DNA from: Portunus trituberculatus
Taxonomy: Eukaryota; Arthropoda; Malacostraca; Decapoda; Portunidae
Assembly (NCBI RefSeq): GCF_017591435.1
Contig: NC_059292.1
Coordinates: forward strand, 27,784,043 to 27,848,042
Direction: 5' to 3'
Length of the DNA stretch: 64,000 bases
Position numbers and translations under genes: made by a program. Positions 13,196 to 27,400 of the stretch are shown here, piece after piece. Under the pieces are notes generated by a model that was given only the letters and a program-made list of their open reading frames with translations, did not search any database and was not told where the DNA came from. Positions within the stretch are counted from its first letter, which is position 1, and each line of letters begins with the position of its first letter.

Positions 13196-15046
13196 AACTT
13201 CCTTGAACAAATATGTCTTCAATTTCTTTTTGAAGATATCGATCCTGGCACAACCTTTGATATCACTCGGCAGTTTATTGTAAATCCTTGGTGCGCATCT
13301 TGCAAATGCTTGGCATCCCATGTCAAGGTTATATCTTGGCTCATGTAGTCTGCATGGGTCTGCATCGTGTCTCAGCTCCATCGTAGTGTCATGGTGGAAT
13401 GTTTCCAGTAAGTTCCTCAAGTACTCAGGTTTTCCAGACTGTAATGCCTGATGAGTCATAACACTAATCTTGTACTCAATTCGTGCTTTAATTGGCAGCC
13501 AATGCAGATCTATCAATACAGGTGTTATCCTCTCACGAGGAGAGACGCCTGTAATCAGTCTGGCAGCTCTGTTCATGACAAGCTGTAAGTCTTTTAAGAG
13601 ATACTTAGGCAGTCCATAATACAGAGAATTGCAGTAATCCAATTTGCTTATCACATGATTATGAACCAGCATCTTCGTAGTTTTCTCATCCAAGTATTTT
13701 CTGACAAAACCTATATTTTTCAGATGGTATCTTGTCGTCTTAACCACCTGCCGTATTTGATCTTTCATAGATAAATGACAGTCCAATAATACTCCCAGAT
13801 CCTTCACTGTATCACGAACACCCAAACTGTTACCATCAATACATAATGTGGACATATCAATCCTCTTTAAGTCCTTATTCTTACCCACTATCAAACATTC
13901 AGTCTTGTTTTGATTAAGTTTCAACTGCTTGGATTCCATCCATCTACCAACATCATCCATAATAAGTTTTATCTTTCCTTCAACATTATCTACATTGTTC
14001 AAGGTCATGTAAAACTGTGTGTCATCAACAAACAGTTTGAAGTCAATGTCATGTTTTCTTAGTATGTGTGATAGTTCAATAGTATATATACAGAACAGAA
14101 TAGGACCTAAAACACTGCCTTGGGGTACTCCTCTTTCTAAAATCTTCTTGTCTGAGAAAGATTTACCAACTTGAACACAGTATTGCCTGTTTGCAAGATA
14201 ACTTTCTAAATATGTTAGTGCATCTCCATCAATACCGACAGACCTGCAATCTAAAAGAAGCAATCTGTGAACAACTGTGTCAAATGCTGCACTTAAGTCC
14301 AGTAAAATTAGCAAACCACATTTTCCTTCATCCATCAGGATTATCAGATCATTGATAACTGAGCATAAAGCTGTCTCAGTCGAATAAAGTTTTCTATAAG
14401 CCGACTGATTATCCGGTAAAGCCTGCACTACTTTCAAATGGTCGAGTAATTGGTTTAATACAGCACTTTCAATAATCTTCGATAAAAAGGTCAAATTAGA
14501 TACAGGTCTAAAGGAACTCAAGCACTGCGTATCCATTTTACCCTTTACAATGGGCTTTATCAATGCCATTTTTTCAGAGACAGGAAAGGTATTGTTCATG
14601 AAGCTACTGTTTATAATCAGTTTAAAAATTTCCAGAATTTCACAGAACTTCTCACTCTGAATAATATCACTAATAGGTAATGGGTCATTATCGCAGTAGG
14701 TTATGTTAACTTTATGTACAATCTCCTTTACTTCATCCACACTTACTTGCTTAAAGGAGAGTAGCTTAGCCCGAGGCGTTGGCATACTCACGGGTATTTT
14801 AAGCTCCTCACTACTAAAACTCTCCACAATCGACTTTATCTTTTGATCAAAGAAGTCAAGGAACATATTTGCCAGCACAGTGTCATTAAACCCCTCAGGC
14901 AACTTATTTATTCTCCTGTTACCTGTCAAATTATCCAGTATCTTATATAATCTACTAATGTTAGACCGTGACTTTAATGACTTCTGTCTATAGTACTGAC
15001 ACTTTCTCCTCTGTACAAATTTGTTTAGCCTGTTTCTCATGTCCAT
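13151..15046 (-). CDS. LINE reverse transcriptase region, uninterrupted
   Basis: 631 codons stay open. They carry the RT core: LLILLDLSAAFDTVVH, ERGVPQGSVLGPILF and FKLFVDDTQFYM. A thumb/C-terminal region follows (NQNKTECLIVG, YCNSLYYGLPKYL, ITPVLIDLHWLPIKARIEYK). The usual F/YADD box reads FVDD. It is the C-terminal part of ORF2; the upstream endonuclease is in other frames, so the full polyprotein cannot be made from this copy. The length and the absence of stops suggest a fairly young insertion. The first Met here is not the native start. Confidence 0.88.
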   Translation of the reverse strand: MDMRNRLNKFVQRRKCQYYRQKSLKSRSNISRLYKILDNLTGNRRINKLPEGFNDTVLANMFLDFFDQKIKSIVESFSSEELKIPVSMPTPRAKLLSFKQVSVDEVKEIVHKVNITYCDNDPLPISDIIQSEKFCEILEIFKLIINSSFMNNTFPVSEKMALIKPIVKGKMDTQCLSSFRPVSNLTFLSKIIESAVLNQLLDHLKVVQALPDNQSAYRKLYSTETALCSVINDLIILMDEGKCGLLILLDLSAAFDTVVHRLLLLDCRSVGIDGDALTYLESYLANRQYCVQVGKSFSDKKILERGVPQGSVLGPILFCIYTIELSHILRKHDIDFKLFVDDTQFYMTLNNVDNVEGKIKLIMDDVGRWMESKQLKLNQNKTECLIVGKNKDLKRIDMSTLCIDGNSLGVRDTVKDLGVLLDCHLSMKDQIRQVVKTTRYHLKNIGFVRKYLDEKTTKMLVHNHVISKLDYCNSLYYGLPKYLLKDLQLVMNRAARLITGVSPRERITPVLIDLHWLPIKARIEYKISVMTHQALQSGKPEYLRNLLETFHHDTTMELRHDADPCRLHEPRYNLDMGCQAFARCAPRIYNKLPSDIKGCARIDIFKKKLKTYLFKEVYDFNGMEIKDNYTS

Positions 15047-17395
15047 ATATTCCCTTCTTGCCTCTTCTGTTCGCAGTCTACGCCATCTTTTTTTTCTCTC
15101 TTAGCTATGGAAATTTCAGTATTAAACCAAGGTGCATGATCTCTTATCTTAATATCCTTTTCATGAAGTGGACACATTTCATTGTATTCTTTTTTCATGT
15201 TGCCATTGTATAATTCAGACAAACAAGATTCACATTTCTCAACTGCTACTCTTCCATGAGTACACACATCATCCTTTCTTAACTGAATGGCCTGTGACAC
15301 TTCAGCTATCAGCCGCTCAGGGTCAAAATAATTTTTCCTACGAAACACTAATCGCTTAGTGTACGTAGTTTCTTTTACAAGATATTTGAAAAGTAACCAT
15401 CCTGTGCACCGGTGAAATCCTGCAGATTTCATCAACATTTACTTCTCGAACAAGATTATGATCTGAGTCACAGAAGACCAAGTCAATTACATGTCCACCA
15501 GCAGATGTTGCTTTTTCTACTTTATTGTCTAAATTAAAGGATTTCATCATATCTTGAAACTCCCTCACTATATAGTTTTCTTGTTCATCCATTCTTATAT
15601 TAAAATCTCCACAAATAAAAATATTAACGCTCACCATATCCAGCAGTTCCAAGTATTTCCTGAAATCGTCAATAAACGACCGGGCACTTAGGCTTGGAGG
15701 TCTATAGACCACTATAAACATAGATTTTCTACCACCAAGCTCACAGCTAACTTGCATATGTTCAAAGCTCTCCCATTTTTCTGACTTATCCACCCTAATT
15801 TTATTGCATGTTCTAGAAAGTAAAAGACCAACACCACCACCTCTTCCTTCTTTCCTTGGCATGTGCACAAATGTATGAGTGTCAGGGGTCATTTCTTTAA
15901 TTTTCGCAGTGTCATATTCACTCAGCCATGTTTCAGTCAAAGCAAGAATATCCAGACTTTCATCATTAATTAAAGTTCTGATTTCTATTGTCTTGTTTCC
16001 AACTGACTGAACATTTAATAAACCACATTTCAACATAGAGCTCACAGCATTAGTAGCCATGATCTGTAATATTTTTGATCCTGTCAATCTCACTTTCCAA
16101 CACAATACAGCAACTATTATTTGCCGAGTGGTCAGTATTCTGTTTCTTAAACCTCACACAGTTTATACATTTCTTCTCTGTAGATGTGCAATCCTTGGAC
16201 TTGTGGTTGCCTGCACATTTAAAGCAAACAGGATGCTCACCATTTTTCTTGGCATTGCAGTTTGCCTCAGTATGACCTGGTAACAGATAAGTGAATGATA
16301 CCTGTCACGAACCTGGTAAACTCCCCACTCAAGCTTAATCCTGTCCTGATGCTGATGTAACAGCTGTCTTATCATTGGATCACATTTGATGATGTAATGA
16401 ACTGTGTCCCCTGCTGCTGGTTTGCAAAAAATATTCTCAATCTTTGACTTGATATCAGGAACTGCTTGAAGGTAGTCATTTCTTGCAATGATTGTATCAA
16501 TGATACTCTCCTTAGTCTCTTCCTTATGGACATTACATAGCATTATCTTAGGTTTAATTTTCTGAACAGATTTAGTTGTCAACTTTTCAACATTCTCCAG
16601 TTTCTGGGCTGCCTCATTTCTCAGACTCTCATTGGCAAAATTCATCACTATTTTTTTTGCCATCATTGGCAAACTTTGTATCATTAATTTGCATTCCATC
16701 CAAAGCATGAGAAACTTCATTCTTCAGATTTGCTTCAGAATCCTGAGTTACCCTACAACAAGCAGGTTCTTTTCATCCTCCTCTTCCTCTTCACATCCTG
16801 CCAAGGTGTGGAATGTTCCGAGTCAGCAAAATTCAGCGACTCAGCAACTCCCGCCAAGCCTTCTGTTGCCTCATCGACCTTGATACTTATCTCTTCCATT
16901 CTTGCCATCTTATTATCAACTATTTCCATCATCTTGTCAGCTTTAGCAGTAATGCTCTTCAAATCAGACTTAAATTCCTCAACATCATTGATGAATTTCT
17001 TCAGAGACGACACCTCAATGAAGCAAACATCACACAGATACCTCACGTTGCGGATATTTTCAGATTTAATCCCTGCCAAATTCACACATTTCGTATGAGC
17101 CCACCGGTTACACAGACAACACTTAATGGACTTTGTTATGTCTCCAGAATCAGAGCTACACTTATAACAGGACGAAGGTAATAATGCTGAAATGGCATAT
17201 TTCTCCGCCATCTTGGAGTCTTCCACTCCTTTTCACTTATTTTCTATCTAGCGACAACACTTTCCATAAATGTTCCTTTTTTTTTTTTTATCACAGGACA
17301 TTTATACACCACTGTGCTCACTGAGTAGTCAGTGAGAGCCTATTTTCATGCAATAATATGCGTGAAAAAGCAGAGCATCACTACAGAACTAGCAA

Positions 17396-18494
<1,099 letters not shown>

Positions 18495-18516
18495 AAAAGA
18501 GGCCACGAAGATCTAT

Positions 18517-18950
18517 GGATTCTTATGAGTCTTGGGGTAGTCCTGTGTGGGTATGACAGGCGTGGTAGCTGGCCGGTCTTCCTCAAGAAGGCACAAGTAA
18601 GGCGAAGGGCAGCAGGTTGCCAGGAGCGGTGGAAGCCTGAGGCAGCCAGGAAGGTGGGCAGGTCGAGTGTTGTGATGGCCAGGGCAGAGAGCCAGGATGC
18701 GTAGTGCAGCGTGTTGAGAGTGGAAGCGTGGGCACTGGAGCAGGAAATGTTCCATGGCATCAGGGGTAGTCCTACACCAAGGGCAGAAGGGGTCACGAGA
18801 CAGACGTAGGCAGTGCAAGTGAGCACTGAGCGTGGTGTGGCCCAGGCAGAGGCGGGCGACAGCTGGAGTTCCTTGCGCTCCTTCCCGTGATGGACTGACT
18901 GTTTGAATCTTGTAACGGCGCTCATCCTCCCCCGCTGATGGACCCCCCAT
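18517..18950 (-). mobile_element. LINE C-terminal fragment, arm 2 of inverted repeat
   Basis: On the - strand it reads ARLCLGHTTLSAHLH, then RLSRDPFCPWCRTTPDAMEH and FLLQCPRFHSQ. This is the CxxC...H...C zinc-binding-like end found after the RNase H or RT of several LINE clades. It extends about 100 bp beyond the inverted-repeat arm. A spacer of 22 bp (18495-18516) separates the arms. Confidence 0.75.
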
Positions 18951-21900
18951 CCCTCACCCCCCTTACTATCTGCAACCCGCGTGCCATCTGTTAGAAGCTC
19001 AGCTCCCTAATCAATTCCTCCAGCCTACTCATTCAACTCGTATATCCTTATACTATAGAATCCTTGGTGTCAAGTTGTCAGCGATGTGGTGGCTACTAGT
19101 ACTACAGTAGGTGCTGGTTTACGTCCCTGACGACGATGGCATAGTGAGAGTTATAAGTGACTGTAATTGTCTCCAGCGTCTCATGACCATTCACCTGGTC
19201 TACTTGACTGGCAAGGCCATCAGTTAGTTGCATTTTGGCTCTGGCCCAGTTAACAACAAGGGACATGCTAGGCAATATTGGCAATTGTTGGCCAATTTTG
19301 TTTAAACTTAATTTTGGCAGCATGTTTTATTGTGTTGAAGATGAAACTTTGATATAAATATTATATGCGCTGTATATATATCATGCAGTATTCTTGTTGT
19401 GTATACTGTCCAGAGTTATTTTTGTGATACTTTAACCTTAAGTCTTTGCCCAGGGGGTGGGTGGCAAGGCCCATCCTCCTCCTTTGTTGTAATTATTTAT
19501 TAATTCAACAATAAATGTATCAGTCAATCAATCATGCAGTATGTTGTAAATAATGCAATTTGGAATCTTGTCTCATGTCATGACGAAGGTGTTATTTAGG
19601 GTCAGGGGCTCACGAACTCCACTACGCACCACACCCATCGCGTATGATGTCAGCTTGTTCCTCAGTGTTGTGTGTCAGCTCGCTGATATTCATCCTCAAT
19701 CTGTGATATTCATCCTCAATCTGTGTGCGTATATTGCATGACAAAATTCAAAGGCTTGTGAATGCCATTATAAGTTCGTGGAGTATGGCGTGCTCGGTTC
19801 GGGAGTGGGTGGTGTAGATGTAGGAACTGCAAGGGACAGCTGAGTCCCAGACAGGATTGTCTTGCTTCTCTCTTCTTGTAGTGTTTGTCTTCATGTTGTC
19901 ACTTGTCAGCTGATTGCGCTGCAGAAACTCGAACAAACCATTATTAAGAATATTAAAAGATTAATAATTTTCATTGCTTAGGCATCTAATTTATTACACT
20001 CTTGACTGGCCATCCAAAATTTACTTCATGTAAATATTAAATATTTTCATAATTGGTTAAATTTATCTAGTAACTCTTCCATCATGATTGTATCTATTAC
20101 TATCCTTTCCTTTTTTTATGCAGTATGGACTCTGGATAAAGATGAAGACAAAGTATAAAAAGGCTCACTGAATGTGCCAGTTTCTAAAGAACTGTATCAA
20201 AGGGATTATCTGTCATAATGTACAGTAGATGTCTTGAAACTAACTAAGAGTGTTTCAATAAGTTTGGAAGTTACCTGTAGTAATTAATGGCAGGATTAAG
20301 CAATCTCATGAACATTCATAGTATAGTAATGCTATTAGGTATTTTTCTGAGATAGTCCTTAAAGGAAGCATTAGTTAGGGAGAGGCTGTCAGAGAAGTCT
20401 CACCTGACAGTTAATTGTCACTCCAGGTAGTGTGTTCTGTAACCATGCAAGGTATAATGAATTGCTTGTATATAGTTTTTAAAAATTTATTCACAAAATA
20501 CTCTCAGTTCCATTAGCATTTTGAAATTATTGTATTAAGTCAAACAGTGAGCATTCACTCAATATACATAAAATGGAAATTCCCTTGAAATGATGAAGCA
20601 ATTCACTCAGAAGGGTGATAATTTTATCCACTGCCTTCACACACCAGTGACAAATAATTTCTAGGAGCTGGAAGGAAAACACACTTATATACACAGTCCA
20701 TATCACAATGACTAGATTTGTGAGAACTTAAACACACAATAAAAAAAAAACAATAATAAAAAAAATATGAATAATTAAAATAAATAAATAAAAAATCTAA
20801 AAAATCTGAAGAATATTTAATGTAAAGAGTATGTGTACTGAATTCCACAAAGCCATCGGTTAGTTATCATAGCTTTCTTACAGACAGACCTATGATTGGT
20901 TTCATGTTACAATATTGTTCATCAATGAAGCTGCATGTGTAGGTCATAAATCCTGTAAAGTCTTTAAATGCCAACTGTAAGTCTCATGTACTCACTGCTG
21001 GTTCTTTATCTACCAGTCATGTTTCACTCCCAGGTATTTACAAATTGTCATCAATAACACTCACAATTAAAACAGCTCTAATCAACTCTAGGTTTTGAGG
21101 AATTCTGATAGTGGACAGATTCATGATGAGAGGAACCACTGGTGCCACCAACACTTGATGCATCAAGATCAGGAGTACTACTTGTAAAAAGTAGGTCTGG
21201 AATAGGAGTTGATATAATAGGACAGTTTTTATATAACAATGAAAATATAGAAAAGAAAAAAGTGTACTTATAAAATGTGGCACAAAAGACAAGAAAAAAA
21301 GAAAACTAGAAAGTGAGAATGAATGAAAAGTGATTATTGAAAGCAAACAATAAGGAGGTTTGTCTCGTTCAAATCACAGGTTAAAATAAGAGGCTCTCTT
21401 ATTAGCTTCTTGAATGATATCCATATAAAGCAATGAACATATCAAGTCATCTGGGCTAGCACATGATTAATCATTACATTTTGAAGTAACTTTGGTTGTC
21501 ATGACATAATGGCCAGTACATAACCCCTTTCAAATAATGAAAACTAGTAAAATCAGAGTGTAGATAAACATACCTTCTCTGCCAGATACATAATACCGAC
21601 ATCAGATATAAATGTGATGATCATACTGTTAAAAAATTACACATAACTTGGCCAATCTGCCAGTGCAAATACATCTGTCTGTCTATCTGCCTGTCCTTGG
21701 TTAATAGTGGGTACTTATGTGGCAGGAAGTCATTTCCTTGTTTGACTACCATAGTTACAGTACAGTCTGGGGGTACAATCAACACAGCTTACAGTGCAGA
21801 TGAACACTTTTCCTTCCAGTTCTCAGAAATGTATCACTCTCAGACCTCCATTATTATAGGCACCAAAAAATTCTTATTCCCATAACTAGACAATGAGCAT

Positions 21901-22020
21901 AATTTCAAATCACATAATCACTAATTCAAACTTATTTTGAGAAATAAAAATTGCAGAAAGACTTTCCCACAGTCTACAATATACAAAGTTTTGTCACCAA
22001 GGAACAAAAAATTAAGTCAG
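18951..22020. other. Intergenic or intronic DNA, no gene assigned
   Basis: On the - strand, 73 codons at 19323-19102 and 62 codons at 19936-19748 have protein-like composition but match no family I know. AATAAA occurs at 19509-19514. The 20-bp unit TGATATTCATCCTCAATCTG is tandemly doubled near 19685-19725. The rest is AT-rich without visible structure. Confidence 0.4.
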
Positions 22021-22023
22021 TGT

Positions 22024-22335
22024 TCAGTAATGAACCGCCAGTCAGTGGCCCTTGACATGAGTCTCTTGTCAGTGTAGCCCTCGACATGAGCTTCTGTCAG
22101 TGTGGCCCTTGACATGAGCCTTTGTCAGTGTAGCCCTTGACGTGAGTCTCTTGTCAGTGTGGCCCTTGACATGAGCATCTGTCAGTGTGGCCCTTGACAT
22201 GAGCCTCTGTCAGTGTGGCCCTTGACATGAGCCTCTGTCAGTGTGGCCCTTGACATGAACCTCTGTCAATGTGGCCCTCAACATGAGCCTGTTAGTATGG
22301 CCCTTGACATGAACCTCTGTCAGTGTGGCCCTCCA
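22024..22335. repeat. Minisatellite, about 28-30-bp unit, about 10 copies
   Basis: The unit GTCAGTGTGGCCCTTGACAT plus GAGCCTCT repeats with small variations (GTAGCCC, CTTGTCAG). It degrades at both ends. There are no unique spacers, so this is not a CRISPR array. Confidence 0.92.
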
Positions 22336-22498
22336 CCTAATACTCAGTAGGGCACCACGGACATCCCAATACTTTGTTTGACACCATTGTTCTCTTTACC
22401 AGCATGGCACTACACTTACACTAATTATATGCCATGATATGATTAATAGTCATTTCAGAAACTCAAGCAAGTATGCACACAAGCATGCACATGCACGC

Positions 22499-22499
<1 letters not shown>

Positions 22500-22590
<91 letters not shown>

Positions 22591-22594
22591 CACA

Positions 22595-22678
<84 letters not shown>
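22500..22678. repeat. (CA)n then (TA)n
   Basis: CA at 22500-22587, a TGCACAAACA bridge, then TA at about 22598-22678. Confidence 0.96.
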
Positions 22679-22679
<1 letters not shown>

Positions 22680-22680
<1 letters not shown>

Positions 22681-24271
22681 GACATCACAAATTATGCAAT
22701 AGAACACCTCAATTTATGTAGTCAGATACACAATTAATAATTACTTGTATCACAATATTTCAAACACTCCTGTAACCATGTGATATATGTACAACTGCGA
22801 ATAACTATATACAGTACATGGATATTAACATTCACTTGAATGAAATATTAAGAACCATCAATACTATGTAGCACTACTGATAATCATTATTGCTAGATTT
22901 AGCCAAAAATTAGCTGCAACTTGATGAAACATGCCAAAAGACACAAATATACAGAACAGGGAAAACATTGTCATTGCTGTCTGTGTCTAACTTAGTATTA
23001 ATGGAGAGCAAAAAGCAGGAGTGAGTGAATATCAGTGGAGTGAATCAACACCCCAACACCAGGGAATAAATAGTACAACAAGGAACAGAATTGAGAGCCA
23101 GAATGAGCATCATCTTGTACTTCTCCTAAAGTTGTATTATGAGCAAAAGTGGAAAAAAAAATCTGAGCAGATACAAGATGGAGCACATTACTACTTCTGG
23201 TTGTAATTCTGTTCTTACTTAAAAATAAGGCTCCCAAAGAACATTCCCGTATCTGTTCTTCGACTAACTGAGTGTTGAATACTAGAACATGATCTTGCCC
23301 CTTCACTGATGAAAGAAAGATGTCAAACTCTAAAATTGCAGCATCATTCAAATACTAATCATTAATCAACTAAAACTCTCCCTAAATTGATTATCTCTAA
23401 GAAGAAATAACTATTTTACACACATCCTGAAACAAAGAAAGGTAATACTTATCACAAATTCATTTTGGGCAAGACTCTGGAAGCAGTCACTAGTCACCAG
23501 TCACCAGTCACCAGACACACACACACACGCACGCACCCACCCACCCACCCACACACACACACACACACACTCTGACTTGGCACACTTCTCTTTCCATTAC
23601 TCAGTGCCAAGTCTCTCACTGTTGCTCTGATCAAACTACTGAATAAAGTAACATGACATAGCCATCATCAGAAGTATTGATGTGTAGGATTTATTTTTTA
23701 TTTATTTTTTTTTTTTACAGTGAAGAAAAGTGAGAAAGGAATACTAATATCTTCTATACACTGACCAGAATGGGTACTCAGGAAAGGTTGGGAAAGTTGA
23801 AATGCATGATGATGATGTATTATGAGAGGGTAAGGATGACAGAACCATCAAAAAATGCATTGCAATATTTAGCTCTTTAACTGTTGCTATGGTCCTTTTT
23901 AAGAATAACTTTTGACAAAGAAAAAGTTCAGGAGTTCAATTGAGTTTTTTCCAGCTACCAAAGAGACTTGTATGAAATAGCATCTTACTTTAACTTACTA
24001 AATCTGCATGAGAAAGAAGTGTATAATGGTGTGATGTAATCTGAATGTTTATTTTTGTGGAAAACAGCAATCAAATAAGTGAGTTAAAGGTTAAGTGGAA
24101 ACCAATCCTTAATTTGTGTCCACACTATTGGGCAGTGCATGAAGAGCAAACACTCTTGTCATGTCCCGTTCCAAGTAGGAAAGGGTGAGTGACAGGCACA
24201 GAGGTGACGTCAGAACTGAGGAAGGGATGAGCAAACATGACTGAGCGCTGCCTGTGAGTACACTTGAGGGA
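22680..24271. other. AT-rich non-coding DNA
   Basis: No gene assigned. A CA/CACC-rich patch lies at 23500-23570, preceded by three tandem AGTCACC units, and a T-rich run lies at 23693-23720. Confidence 0.5.
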
Positions 24272-24441
24272 TGATGTCAAACACTAAAGGCTTCCTTGGA
24301 TCTATGTAATTATCGGTCTCGCATTTATAGACTGTTCCATCTATGAAGTCTTGTCTGCTAGGTGATGTCAAACACTAAAGGCTTCCTTGGATCTATGTAA
24401 TTATCGGTCTCGCATTTATAGACTGTTCCATCTATGAAGTC
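24272..24441. repeat. Direct duplication, 79 bp, period 91
   Basis: 24272-24350 and 24363-24441 are identical over 79 bp, with a 12-bp spacer. On the - strand both keep an open frame containing GTVYKCETDNYIDPRKPLVF, which looks like protein but matches no family I recognise. Confidence 0.9.
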
Positions 24442-27400
24442 CATTCTAGGTGTGGCAGATTCCAGAATTCCCATGAGTTTGGAAGTGAGAGAAACCCACT
24501 CAGCAATCCTGATACTGTGGACACAACTTTGTACTCCACTGGTACACATCTAATGAAGCAAGTTTATCCAAATAAACACACTAAGGAAAGAGGAAAGGTA
24601 AACCCCAAAACATCATTTTGGAATGTGCATTATGCCTTGGGTAGTGTGTGGTGTGGCTGGATCAACCACAAAGACTAAGCTTAGATATTACTTTGGTTCA
24701 ATTAGATTTGGTAAATGAGTCACATGTAGGCAGAAGTGGGAACTGTTTACAGTGTACTGCTTGGAGTCATGATAGAGGTGTGATGGTAGGATCAGAACCC
24801 ATGCAGGTCTTTATGTGGGAGAGCAAGAATTAATGCATGTTAGGAACGTCTATTTGGTCTTTCAACCTTTGTAGTGTTACAGAGGAGGTAGCTTATTCTG
24901 TAAGTCATGAGTTAAGGATGTTGGATCAGTTTTTATTAAACAAACCTTAAACCATGTTTCATTTTCACATGTGTTATTTTAGAATTTTGTGTTACAACAA
25001 TCAATTTCTGCTATGCAGATGCTCTTCTTTGGTTCAATATGTGACCACTCTCTTATGTGGGTGTGGCCTTAGCAGTGACATTCTAATAGCTGCTCCTTTA
25101 TATACATGTGGAAACATGGATAAGGTGTGCTTCTACTGTTTAGCTGCCTCTTAACTATTACAGTACACAATCATATATTTTATCCCAATAATAAGAGTGA
25201 AAGAATTTTGTTTTTCCCCAGAAATCCCTACCTCTACATTCCTCTTGCCGGAAGATGATGAAGACAATGATGACAAAGTTGCCTGAGCCAGTAGTTCTAT
25301 ATGTTAAAACAACACCACTATGATTACAGTTCAATAAATGTCTTCAATTTTACAGAATCATCCAACTCAAGATTTCCTCAAGCAAGCATCTCAAATACCA
25401 TCAGTGATTCAAGATAACAGTGGAGGAGAGCAATGAATGATGCATCCCATGCTTAAAAACAACTGACCCAGACAATTGAAGAACTGTGAAGAAAGGAGAG
25501 GATGTTTTAGGTAAGTTCTGTCACGCTATACAGTTTTAAAGTTAATGATATGAGTAACCAGTTGTGCATAGCAGACTTTTCCTTGGTCAGGTGTCAGTGG
25601 AAGAGAACCAGATTCAAACCAAAATCCCAGGTATTCTTAATCTTCCTACCCTGAACTTCAACTTTACCATTCAAAATGGGAAGGAAAGAAATTTTAATGA
25701 GCTGCACTACTACAATAACCCTTTTAATGCCGTGGTCATCTGGTGACACAAGAACATGACACAGAACTATTTGCATGGATACAGAAGAAAACAAGAGTGT
25801 AAAAGCTTAATTTCACTTTTTGTAGCAATATAACCTTTAAGGAGAGACTAGGAAAAAACAAACGTGGGAAACTGTTGGTTAATATGGAAAACATTTAAGG
25901 CAGTGAAAGGTTAACAGGTCTATTCCCATCAAAGTTAAAACCAAGGCATAACAACACTTATCAATCCTAGGTAACAACCAGGTACAATAATCCTCTTGAA
26001 AGTATAATACATAGATAGGTAGTTCAAGGGTCTGCCATATGTTTCTCTGCCTTGGATTGAAGCCTGATGGTTTTGGGCATCTTGAACAGTGACTCAACAT
26101 ACAAAAATGTGGAGCAGCACTGCTTGTAGTTAGTGCCTGCCTGGCATTTTGATTCTCTCCTGGAGGTGCTAAGTCATCAAAGTTTTAAGGCCATAGTATT
26201 AGCATCAATGTTCTTCTTTTGTAAGTCCTTGCCAGATTGCATCGTTATAAATATTATTCTAGAACATTTCCCTTTTGTGTGCTTCACCAAAGGAAAGGTT
26301 ATGGAAGAGGCAAAGTATGAATGAACTCTATGATAAAATGTACAGTACTTGTTACCCTCACTGGTGCTGCTGTGTGCTCAGCTGACTCAGTCATTGTTCA
26401 TCTGTATGGTTAACTTTTATCCCGTAAAGATTGACAAAGGAGCAGTCTTCCAAATAGTCACTATTAATTTGAATTTTGTCCCCGGTGAGGAAGTGAAATA
26501 CCTTATTCCCTGTCATGAGGTAAAGAGGAATATTACTCAGCAGTGAAATATTCTCCACTGAAGATAAACAAAGCTGTCACTTAACACTTCAGAGTCACCT
26601 TGCCACTCCAACTCCATAAGGAAGGTGATTTAGTGGCAGGTAAGTCATGATGAGCAAAGCAGGAAGATAAAATGCATCTGTATCATTCATTATAGTTTAG
26701 CACATGTGAGTCTTCTCAATGAACTATAAGCTTGTCACCAGAAAGGATGGATTGTTGCATCTTTTTGAAATTGATGACAGCCTGGCAAACAGCAAAAGCA
26801 CTGCTGGCTTGGATTGTAGCTTAATATAAAACACCAGGTGAGACTGACTAACACTTCCATTAAGAAAAGCTAAGGCAACAAAATTTCTGGTTTCTTACAT
26901 CAGTGCCTGTCCTTTTTTTTTCTAAATCTATTTTAGCAAATATCATGAATCAAGGAAATAGTTAAGTACATTTTCAGGCTGGTGGAACATTAGCAGTATT
27001 GTTGTGTTATGAGTGGTGCTTCACTCTCTCAACTGACTAATACCAGTGGCCACAAACTGCAATCATTATCACTTTGGTTGTAATCTTCTGTACTGATAGA
27101 ACATTGAAAATCTATATTCCTAGAAAAATAAAAATTATTCAGAAAGAAAAAGGTTAAATTGGGTTTCCTTTAAATCTCTGGTATAACATTGTAGACTTCA
27201 AAGTATGTAATACCATAAATCTTGGGAAGAAAAAAAATTATATCATTCCTCTGTTATAAGATCTCGTGGTCTGAAATGTTGGTGCCTATAGAAAGAAATA
27301 AAAAAATAAAAAAATAAAAAAATAATAATTAAATTAAATAAACTAATTAAATAAATAAATAAACTAATTAAATAAATAAATAAAAAAAGTTTCTATTATG

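Noticed and set aside
22024..22335. CRISPR-like repeat array
   Set aside because: Units are contiguous without unique spacers, vary gradually, and lie in a eukaryotic genome. It is a minisatellite.
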